5,113 bases of DNA from Chlorobiota bacterium. Lineage in GTDB: Bacteria; Bacteroidota; Ignavibacteria; Ignavibacteriales; Ignavibacteriaceae. A program made the translations under genes and the position numbers. Positions within the stretch are counted from its first letter, which is position 1. The number at the start of each line of letters is the position of its first letter. Below are positions 1 through 5,113 of this stretch, piece after piece. Under the pieces are notes generated by a model, which was not told the DNA's origin, ran no database searches, and was given only the letters and a program-made list of their open reading frames with translations. The DNA is taken from contig RHKR01000222.1 of NCBI GenBank assembly GCA_008363265.1, positions 1-5,113 on the forward strand. The letters run 5' to 3'.

Positions 1-742
1 CCGTCATGGCGAGCACGAAATCATTTTTAACGGTCAGTTGACCTTCCGGTGTCGTGATGATCACGCTCCCGGGGGTTATCCCGGTAACGGTTGAGTTGAA
101 GTAAGCCGATATGCTGCCGTCTTTTATCCGGTTCTCGATGTCGGGACGCACCCAGTACTTCACACCTTTATCGATCTCCTCATTCTTTACCACCATTGTC
201 ACCCGTGCACCTTTTCGGAAGGTTTCTAGCGCCACATCCACCGCGGAGTTGCCGCCGCCGATCACCAGCACGTCCATGTTCGCGTAGAGGTGTGGGTCGT
301 CGTAATAGTGCTTCACCTTGGGGAGGTCCTCGCCGGGGATGTTCATCAGGTTGGGGAAGTCGAAAAACCCCGTCGAAACGATCACGATCTTCGAATTGTA
401 GCCTGCCTTGTCGGAAGTAACGGTAAAATCACCCAAAGTACCTGTTACTGCAGTTACCCTCTCATAGAGATTTATATCAAGTTCCCATGAAGTCGCGACT
501 CTCCGGTAGTACTCCAGTGCCTCCGCGCGGGTGGGTTTATTGCCGTGGGAGATGAACGGCACTTCGCCTATTTCGAGTCGCTCAGAGGTTGAAAAAAAGG
601 TCATGTTAACGGGATAATTGTAGATCGAGTTGACGAGGCACCCTTTTTCGATGATCTTGTGTGTAAGGCCGCACTTCTTTGCTTCGATGGCGCAGGCCAG
701 ACCGATGGGTCCGGCACCGATTATGAGAACATCAAATTTCAT
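1..742 (-). CDS. ypdA: YpdA/Bdr-family FAD-dependent disulfide reductase, C-terminus cut by the window edge
   Basis: Reading leftward from the ATG at 742-740 gives 247 codons with no stop, running off the window. Residues 7-14 (IIGAGPIG) are the FAD-binding Rossmann loop, with the acidic E32 at the end of the second strand. Residues 34-44 (GCLVNSIYNYP) and 49-59 (FFSTSERLEIG) are hallmarks of the YpdA family, as is KYWVRPDIENRI at 195-206. IVSTGFFDFPN (121-131) resembles the conserved motif before the second domain, and GGGNSAVD (162-169) is the NAD(P)H-binding loop. There is no thioredoxin-reductase CxxC pair in the part seen. Known YpdA/Bdr proteins are soluble NADPH-dependent enzymes that reduce bacillithiol disulfide; they are about 320-330 residues, so roughly 75-80 are missing. 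The cysteine reported in the first glycine loop of Firmicutes enzymes (GGGPCGL) is I13 here, so substrate is uncertain. The gene diverges from the carotenoid genes and is probably regulated separately. Family call is firm; physiological substrate is inferred. Confidence 0.9.
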   Translation of the reverse strand, partial: MKFDVLIIGAGPIGLACAIEAKKCGLTHKIIEKGCLVNSIYNYPVNMTFFSTSERLEIGEVPFISHGNKPTRAEALEYYRRVATSWELDINLYERVTAVTGTLGDFTVTSDKAGYNSKIVIVSTGFFDFPNLMNIPGEDLPKVKHYYDDPHLYANMDVLVIGGGNSAVDVALETFRKGARVTMVVKNEEIDKGVKYWVRPDIENRIKDGSISAYFNSTVTGITPGSVIITTPEGQLTVKNDFVLAMT

Positions 743-770
743 GAATTGAATAGTTTTCCGTTTTCCGTTG

Positions 771-799
771 TTTGCAAAAGTATAGATATCGTATTCTGA
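771..799 (+). promoter_or_regulatory. Possible weak promoter for the DUF2203-led rightward genes
   Basis: A TTTG at 771-774 is followed after 17 bases by TATTCTGA (792-799), a degenerate match to TAnnTTTG. Read as a sigma70 type instead, TTGTTT (768-773) and TATTCT (792-797) are 18 bases apart. Both readings are weak. The only support is that the rightward genes need some promoter and this is the only intergenic space before them. It would overlap the leftward -7 box, so the two directions could compete for RNA polymerase. The start codon lies at 816 with no clear Shine-Dalgarno sequence. Confidence 0.22.
775..782 (-). promoter_or_regulatory. Bacteroidota-type -7 promoter box for the ypdA-like gene
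   Basis: On the leftward strand these bases read TACTTTTG, an exact match to the TAnnTTTG element of Bacteroidota primary-sigma promoters, and lie 32 bases ahead of the ypdA-like ATG. That leaves room for a leader of roughly 25 bases. The partner -33 TTTG is poor: the nearest exact TTTG (808-811) is 25 bases away, longer than usual, while a TTTT/TTTC stretch (798-802) is too close. The -7 match and position are seen; function is inferred. Confidence 0.5.
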
Positions 800-815
800 A
801 AATTAGGCAAAGTGA

Positions 816-1196
816 ATGGAAACAGAAATCAAATATTTTACCCCTGCCGAAGCGAACAGAACGCTCCCGCTCGTAAAGAAGATCGTCGCCGACATTCTGG
901 TGGAAGGGCGCGAACTGCGCGAACTGTTGCAGATGGAGGACCGGAATGCAGTGGTGGAGGAGCAGATCGACGCGCGTAAAGAGAGCATCCTCGGCTACAT
1001 TGAGGAGCTTTCTGAGATCGGCTGTTACTACAAGGACTGGAACTTCGAACTCGGTTTGGTCGATTTCCCGGCGATGCTTAACGGTGAGGAAGTGCTGCTT
1101 TGCTGGAGGAGTGATGAGCCCTCGATCACCTGGTACCACGGCTTGAACGACGGTTTCAGGGGCCGCAGAAGGATCCCGGAGAGCCTGCTTGCATGA
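816..1196 (+). CDS. DUF2203 family protein, function unknown
   Basis: A 126-residue protein, the usual size for DUF2203. The family pattern is visible: an N-terminal YFTPAEANRTLPLV (7-20), a long charged helical stretch with coiled-coil-like character (about 20-66), then GCYYKDW (69-75), GLVDFPA (80-86), LCWR (95-98), an acidic E101 followed by P102, WYH (106-108) and GFRGRR (113-118). No signal peptide or membrane segment is apparent, so it is probably cytoplasmic. No biochemical function is established for the family to my knowledge. The conserved C70, D74, D83, C96 and H108 could be metal or substrate ligands, but that is speculation. The ATG at 816 is chosen because the family motif starts almost at once. 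The stop overlaps the next start as ATGA, so it is probably co-translated with the carotenoid-type flavoprotein downstream. That places it in a carotenoid gene setting, though shared regulation does not prove shared pathway. Confidence 0.85.
   Translation: METEIKYFTPAEANRTLPLVKKIVADILVEGRELRELLQMEDRNAVVEEQIDARKESILGYIEELSEIGCYYKDWNFELGLVDFPAMLNGEEVLLCWRSDEPSITWYHGLNDGFRGRRRIPESLLA
1178..1183 (+). promoter_or_regulatory. Ribosome binding site for the CrtD-like gene
   Basis: GGAGAG lies 9 bases before the ATG at 1193, inside the end of the DUF2203 gene. It supports the overlapping start and is notable because the other starts in this window have little or no Shine-Dalgarno sequence. Confidence 0.5.
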
Positions 1197-2677
1197 CCAA
1201 TGGGGTTATATACGATAATATAGTTGTCGGCGCGGGGTATGGCGGGCTGGTAGCCGCTGCTCTGTTGGCGAAGGGTGGTCAGAAAGTTCTCCTTCTCGAA
1301 GGGCATACGGTTCCCGGGGGATGCGCTTCATTTTACTCGAGGCGCGGAGTGATATTCGATGCAGGTGCCACTACCCTCAGCGGTATGGCGACGGGACAGC
1401 CGATGCAGAGGCTTTTCAGCGAACTCGGGATCGAGCCTGAAGTGAAGAAGCTCGACCCCGGAATGATAATAATATTTGGTGAAAGGAAACTCACCCGTCA
1501 CGCTGATCTGGAGAAATGGATCGCAGAAACTGAGGGTTTCTTCAAACTGCCCGGACTTAGAGAATTCTGGGAGCTTGTTCACAAGATCGACAGGGTGGGG
1601 TATGAGCTTATCGGCAAGAACGACAAACTGCCTCCAACCTCTTTGGGTGATCTCATCTCACTTGCCAAGCCCTCGAACCTGAAGGGTCTGCCGCTTATTC
1701 CTTACCTTTTCAGATCCGTTGAGGCGGTTTTGAAGAAACACGGACTGGCAGACGATCCCCTTTTCAGATCGTTCATTGATGAGCAACTCCTCATCACAAC
1801 CCAGAACACTGCCGATGATGCCCCTTTCCTGACCGCGGCACTTGGACTCGCATATCCCGCCGAAACCTATTACCCTTACGGTGGACTCTTCTTCCCGGCA
1901 AAAGAGATCGAACGAAAATTCAAAGCCTTCGGCGGTAAAGCGGAATACAAAAAGAGGGTTACCGGCATATCAACCATTCACGATGGCTACACGGTTAAAA
2001 CAACTGACGGCTCAGAGTACAAAACCCGTGGGGTGGTAACCAACATCCCCCTCTGGAACATTCCGGAGATCGTGGATGGAAAGATGAAAGCGCACTTCAA
2101 TTCAATTCTACCGAAGACTGAGAACGCCTGGGGAGCCTTCATGGTGAACTTCGCTGTTGATCATCCGTTCGATGAAGATATTGAGACAGCCTATTGGCAG
2201 ATACATGTGCCCGAGGGGGTGCCGCACTGCGAATCAAAGTCGTTTTTCGTCACTTTCTCCCTTGCAGATGACTCACGGAAAGCCCCTGCCGGGATGAAAA
2301 GCGTCACCATTTCACTCCATACAAAGCCTGAAAACTGGCAGGGGATCACCCGTGAAGAGTATGGCCGGCGGAAGGCGGAGACCGGAAACTTTATAATTAA
2401 TAAGTTCAATGTCGCTTTTCCTTCGTTGCGGGAACAAAAAAAGAGTTATATTGATTTCGGAACACCTCAAACTTTCGAACGCTATACCTCCCGTTACCAA
2501 GGACTGGTCGGCGGCGTGCCCCACTCTGTCAGCAACAACCTGTTGAAAATGAGCTCCGGCGTTACCCCTTTCAGAAACTTCTACAATACAGGCGATACCG
2601 TTTTCCCCGGTCAGGGAACTGTTGCCGTGACCATAGGTGCTATGAATATAGCTAAACGGATCTTAGACAAAGGTTGA
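1193..2677 (+). CDS. CrtI-superfamily FAD-dependent carotenoid desaturase/isomerase, CrtD-like
   Basis: A 494-residue flavoprotein of the phytoene-desaturase superfamily. The N-terminal FAD loop VGAGYGGL is at 12-19, with E36 ending the second strand, then PGGCAS (41-46) and FDAGAT (55-60). The C-terminal FAD-contact motif GDTVFPGQG is at 467-475. PGGCAS, FDxGAT and GDxxFPGQG are, from memory, closer to cyanobacterial CrtD (carotenoid 3',4'-desaturase) and to the carotene isomerase CrtH/CrtISO group than to classical CrtI, whose signature is in the next gene. The likely job is therefore a second desaturation or a cis-trans isomerisation on a carotenoid, probably at the membrane surface. The substrate cannot be read from sequence, so no symbol is given. 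The start is the ATG overlapping the DUF2203 stop, preceded by GGAGAG, and the Rossmann strand begins within ten residues, as expected. Superfamily membership is near certain; CrtD-like specificity is a moderate inference. Confidence 0.85.
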   Translation: MTNGVIYDNIVVGAGYGGLVAAALLAKGGQKVLLLEGHTVPGGCASFYSRRGVIFDAGATTLSGMATGQPMQRLFSELGIEPEVKKLDPGMIIIFGERKLTRHADLEKWIAETEGFFKLPGLREFWELVHKIDRVGYELIGKNDKLPPTSLGDLISLAKPSNLKGLPLIPYLFRSVEAVLKKHGLADDPLFRSFIDEQLLITTQNTADDAPFLTAALGLAYPAETYYPYGGLFFPAKEIERKFKAFGGKAEYKKRVTGISTIHDGYTVKTTDGSEYKTRGVVTNIPLWNIPEIVDGKMKAHFNSILPKTENAWGAFMVNFAVDHPFDEDIETAYWQIHVPEGVPHCESKSFFVTFSLADDSRKAPAGMKSVTISLHTKPENWQGITREEYGRRKAETGNFIINKFNVAFPSLREQKKSYIDFGTPQTFERYTSRYQGLVGGVPHSVSNNLLKMSSGVTPFRNFYNTGDTVFPGQGTVAVTIGAMNIAKRILDKG

Positions 2678-2679
2678 AC

Positions 2680-2699
2680 AATTCAATTTTATTTGAATT
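2680..2699 (+). terminator. AT-rich hairpin between the CrtD-like gene and crtI: weak terminator or attenuator
   Basis: Three bases after the CrtD-like stop, AATTCAA (2680-2686) and TTGAATT (2693-2699) form a perfect 7-base-pair stem with a 6-base loop. The 3' arm ends in T's that run on to 2702. The stem has only one G-C pair, so it is weaker than a standard intrinsic terminator; partial read-through or transcript-end stabilisation is as likely. A competing 5-base-pair hairpin, TTGAA (2674-2678) with TTCAA (2682-2686), uses the same central arm. Confidence 0.35.
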
Positions 2700-2759
2700 T
2701 TTGAACTAAATTTTTCCCTTGTGGGTTACAAAAGTATCTCCCCAACTAACAAACAAGAA

Positions 2760-4244
2760 ATGAACAAAAAGAACGTAGTAATAATAGGTTCCGGCCTTGG
2801 CGGACTCTCTGCAGCCCTGAGGTTATCTTCAAAAGGTCACAAAGTTACCATACTTGAGAAACACCATCAGGCAGGCGGACGCCTCAACCAGTTAAAGATG
2901 GATGGTTTCACTTTTGATGTGGGGCCCTCATTCATGAGCATGACCTACGAGCTGGACGAGCTGTTCGAATCTTGCGGGATAAAGAATCCCGTAAAGATGG
3001 ATGAGCTCGATCCCATATACACTGTTTATTTCGAAGGGAATCCCAAACCCTACCGGATCTTCAAAGACCTCAAGAAACTCGAGAAGGAGTTCGAGGGAGT
3101 TGAACCGAACCTCGCCGCCAAAGCGGAGAAGTATATAAACAAGGGCGGGGAGTTTTTCCATGACACTGAAAAACCAGTAATTAAATCAAACTTCGACAGC
3201 GTCCTCGGCTACATCCTCGGGCTTACCAGGGTGCCGATGAAGCATCTCCCGTATCTGTTCAAAACAATGTGGACTGAAGTGGAGAAAAATTTTGAATCAG
3301 AGCAGGTTCGTGTGATCTTTTCACTCGTGGCATTCTTCCTTGGTTCAACACCGTTCCAGACACCGTCGGTTTACTCACTTCTGAGCTACACCGAAATGAA
3401 GCACAATGGCTACTGGAAGGTTCACGGCGGTATGTACAAACTGGTTGAAGAGCTCCTGAAACTTCTTTCTGAAAGAGGGGTCGAGATCGTTTACAACACT
3501 GAAGTTACCGCGATCGAAGAGAGCAACGGCGCTGTAAAGAGCGTTATCGACCAGAACGGCAAGAAGTGGAACGCTGATATCTTCATCTCCAATTCAGACG
3601 CCGCATCGTTCAGAGGAAAGATCCTCGGTCGCGAAAAGTTCTCTGAGCAGAAACTTGACAAGATGCATTGGACACTTGCTCCCTTCACGATCTATCTTGG
3701 CGTGAAAGGAAAGATCGAGAACCTCGAGCATCACAACTACTTCCTCGGCAGCAACTTCAGAGGATATGCCGATATGATCTTCACTTCTTCGATATCGCCG
3801 CAGAAACCGTATTATTATGTGAATGCCTCCTCAAAATCGTACGCTGAATGTGCCCCCGAAGGATGCGAGAACCTCTTCATCCTCTGTCCCGTGCCTGACC
3901 TCAGGTTCAAGAACAACTGGGACGACCGTGAAGAACTGGCGCAGAACATCATAGATGACCTCTCTGCCAGGGTGGGATATGACATCTCCGGGAACATAAT
4001 GGTTAAAAAAATAATGGATCCCATCGACTGGGAGAAGGCCTTCAACCTTTACAAAGGTTCAGGGCTGGGGCTCGCCCACGACATGGATCAGGTCGGCGGC
4101 TTCAGGCCCAAAAACAAAGATGAGAAGTTCGGAAACCTCTACTACGTCGGTGCCTCAACAACGCCCGGTACCGGCCTCCCGATGGTTGTGATCAGTTCAA
4201 AATTAGTTATGGAAAGACTCGAGAAAGACCATGGAATTTTATAG
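2760..4244 (+). CDS. crtI: Phytoene desaturase (CrtI type)
   Basis: A 494-residue FAD-dependent carotenoid desaturase, at the usual length for bacterial CrtI. It would take phytoene through successive dehydrogenations towards lycopene at the membrane; the number of steps cannot be told from sequence. The FAD loop IGSGLGG is at 9-15, with E34 ending the second strand and AGGR at 39-42; VGPSF follows in the first third. The C-terminal YVGASTTPGTGLP (462-474) closely follows the bacterial phytoene dehydrogenase signature, the main reason for naming this gene rather than its upstream relative crtI. I chose the ATG at 2760, not the in-frame GTG at 2721: the Rossmann strand begins at residue 5 from the ATG, and the 13 extra residues would be polar and unlike family N-termini. 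The leader is A-rich without a Shine-Dalgarno sequence, as is common in Bacteroidota. It overlaps the phytoene synthase start by 14 bases, so the two are almost certainly one operon. Confidence 0.93.
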   Translation: MNKKNVVIIGSGLGGLSAALRLSSKGHKVTILEKHHQAGGRLNQLKMDGFTFDVGPSFMSMTYELDELFESCGIKNPVKMDELDPIYTVYFEGNPKPYRIFKDLKKLEKEFEGVEPNLAAKAEKYINKGGEFFHDTEKPVIKSNFDSVLGYILGLTRVPMKHLPYLFKTMWTEVEKNFESEQVRVIFSLVAFFLGSTPFQTPSVYSLLSYTEMKHNGYWKVHGGMYKLVEELLKLLSERGVEIVYNTEVTAIEESNGAVKSVIDQNGKKWNADIFISNSDAASFRGKILGREKFSEQKLDKMHWTLAPFTIYLGVKGKIENLEHHNYFLGSNFRGYADMIFTSSISPQKPYYYVNASSKSYAECAPEGCENLFILCPVPDLRFKNNWDDREELAQNIIDDLSARVGYDISGNIMVKKIMDPIDWEKAFNLYKGSGLGLAHDMDQVGGFRPKNKDEKFGNLYYVGASTTPGTGLPMVVISSKLVMERLEKDHGIL

Positions 4245-5070
4245 CAACATCTGCACAAGGACCTCAACCCTCTTTACCCGGGAATACTCCACTTCATTCA
4301 GTCTTGGGATACTCGCTTTTGAGAAAAAATACCGCGACCCGATCTATTCGATCTACGGATTCGTGCGCCTCGCCGACGAAATAGTTGACACCTTTCACGG
4401 ACACGACAAGGAAACCCTCATGAGGGAGTTCCGCGAAGAGACCGTTAAAGCCATCGAACGGGGCATCTCTACCAATCCTATACTCCACGCCTTTCAGGAA
4501 GTGGTGAACTCTTACAACATCGACTGGGAGTTCATTGACGCCTTCCTTAAAAGCATGGAGATGGACCTCTACAACAACTTTTACGATGAGTGGGAGTACG
4601 ACAACTATATCTACGGCTCTGCTGAAGTGGTGGGTCTTATGTGTCTCAGGGTTTTTTGCCACGGCAACAATGAGCTTTTCGATCAGTTGAGGGAGCCAGC
4701 AAGGGCGCTCGGTTCAGCTTTCCAGAAGGTTAACTTCCTCCGCGACATCAAATCCGATATCGACGAAAGAGGCCGGATATACCTTCCAAATGTCAACACC
4801 GAGAACGGCATTGACGACACTCACAAGAAGATGCTTGAGGACTCAATTCAGCAGGAGTTTGATTCCGCCCTTGAGGGGATCAAAAAACTGCCGCACGGTG
4901 TTAGACTCGGAGTTTATTCAGCATATTTATACTATATTAAACTTTTCGATAAAATAAGGGCGAGCGAAGTCCGCCACCTTATGAAGAAAAGAACCAGGGT
5001 GCCCAATCCCGTAAAGTTTATGTTATTAACCAAATCAATAATAGAAGTCAAGGTTCTTAGAACTTGTTAA
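4231..5070 (+). CDS. crtB: Phytoene synthase (squalene/phytoene synthase family)
   Basis: A 279-residue all-helical prenyltransferase that would join two geranylgeranyl diphosphates head to head to make phytoene, the first committed step of C40 carotenoid synthesis. Both Mg-diphosphate-binding aspartate motifs are present: RLADEIVD (46-53, with D49 and D53) and NFLRDIKSD (168-176, with D172 and D176), the latter followed by ERGRIYLP (179-186). YIYGSAEVVGLMCL (126-139) is another conserved helix of the family. Length and these motifs resemble Bacteroidota CrtB proteins. The direct partner of the desaturase upstream, with which it overlaps by 14 bases, argues for phytoene rather than squalene synthesis. 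The ATG is preceded by the purine-rich GAGAAAGA within the end of crtI, consistent with translational coupling. A C30 (dehydrosqualene-type) activity cannot be excluded from sequence alone but is less likely with this family resemblance. Confidence 0.94.
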   Translation: MEFYSNICTRTSTLFTREYSTSFSLGILAFEKKYRDPIYSIYGFVRLADEIVDTFHGHDKETLMREFREETVKAIERGISTNPILHAFQEVVNSYNIDWEFIDAFLKSMEMDLYNNFYDEWEYDNYIYGSAEVVGLMCLRVFCHGNNELFDQLREPARALGSAFQKVNFLRDIKSDIDERGRIYLPNVNTENGIDDTHKKMLEDSIQQEFDSALEGIKKLPHGVRLGVYSAYLYYIKLFDKIRASEVRHLMKKRTRVPNPVKFMLLTKSIIEVKVLRTC

Positions 5071-5113
5071 AAAGCGCGATCTTATTTCTTGTATTTTTTA
5101 TTATCCCGGCAGT
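5064..5113 (+). CDS. Probable start of a further gene with a hydrophobic N-terminus, cut by the window edge
   Basis: From a TTG at 5064, overlapping the crtB stop, the frame is open to the edge and reads MLKSAILFLVFFIIPAV if TTG is read as Met. That is a lysine followed by an unbroken hydrophobic run, as in a signal peptide or first membrane helix. An in-frame TAG at 5058-5060 means the gene cannot begin further upstream, and no ATG or GTG occurs in this frame before the edge. AAGG (5050-5053) sits 10 bases ahead as a possible ribosome site. Too little is present to name a product. A membrane carotenoid enzyme or an exported protein would both fit. The alternative is that this is plain spacer and the next gene begins beyond the edge. 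Confidence 0.4.
   Translation, partial: MLKSAILFLVFFIIPA

Noticed and set aside
196..490. Two short rightward open frames opposite the ypdA-like gene
   Set aside because: They are Arg/Pro/Ser-rich or otherwise motif-free and lie opposite a continuous, clearly conserved reductase frame.
754..767. Tandem TTTTCCG repeat in the divergent spacer
   Set aside because: Only two 7-base copies in a low-complexity stretch; nothing indicates an operator or a larger repeat.
732..1139. A 135-codon leftward open frame across the DUF2203 gene and the divergent spacer
   Set aside because: It lies opposite a gene with clear DUF2203 motifs, has no recognisable family motif, and overlaps the ypdA-like start; it is a shadow frame.
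2691..2745. A separate forward promoter for crtI-crtB in the 82-base spacer
   Set aside because: TTGAAC (2701-2706) or TTTG (2700-2703) have no acceptable -10 or TAnnTTTG partner at a normal distance, so I could not support one.
2721..2759. GTG at 2721 as the start of crtI, adding 13 residues
   Set aside because: The extra polar residues precede the Rossmann strand without family support, and the ATG at 2760 has an A-rich leader typical of Bacteroidota starts.
1193..4244. The two CrtI-like proteins are both exactly 494 residues, suggesting duplication
   Set aside because: Their signature motifs and internal sequence differ strongly; the equal length looks like coincidence within a family of similar size.
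4294..4662. A 122-codon leftward open frame inside crtB
   Set aside because: It mirrors the conserved helices of phytoene synthase and shows no own motif or promoter; it is a shadow frame.

Overview
The window reads as a piece of a Bacteroidota or neighbouring FCB-group chromosome (Ignavibacteria-like lineages are possible; no taxonomic marker gene is present to settle it). The reasons are the sequence style of the phytoene synthase, the desaturase and the YpdA-family reductase, the mostly absent Shine-Dalgarno sequences with A-rich leaders, and a TAnnTTTG-type -7 box ahead of the leftward gene. It is gene-dense, of moderate GC, and shows no mobile element, RNA gene or CRISPR array.

Layout. 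Positions 1-742, leftward strand: the first 247 residues of a YpdA/Bdr-like FAD- and NAD(P)H-binding disulfide reductase, cut by the left edge. A 73-base divergent spacer follows (743-815). Then four rightward genes: a small DUF2203 protein (816-1196); a CrtI-superfamily flavoprotein closest in motif to CrtD-type carotenoid 3',4'-desaturases (1193-2677), joined to it by an ATGA overlap; an 82-base spacer with an AT-rich hairpin (2678-2759); a phytoene desaturase CrtI (2760-4244); and a phytoene synthase CrtB (4231-5070) overlapping crtI by 14 bases. The last 50 bases probably hold the start of another gene, with a TTG start overlapping the crtB stop and a strongly hydrophobic N-terminus.

How the genes fit together. 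CrtB would condense two geranylgeranyl diphosphates to phytoene and CrtI would desaturate it to a coloured product such as lycopene. The second flavoprotein would then desaturate or isomerise the carotenoid end or backbone. The DUF2203 gene has no known role but is translationally linked to the second flavoprotein. The window therefore carries a carotenoid (C40) cluster core. Cyclase, hydratase, hydroxylase or ketolase genes that would fix the final pigment are not visible and may lie beyond the right edge. The points most worth a second look are the DUF2203 linkage, the uncertain specificity of the second CrtI-like enzyme, the YpdA homologue lacking the cysteine described for Firmicutes enzymes, and the hidden gene start at the right edge.
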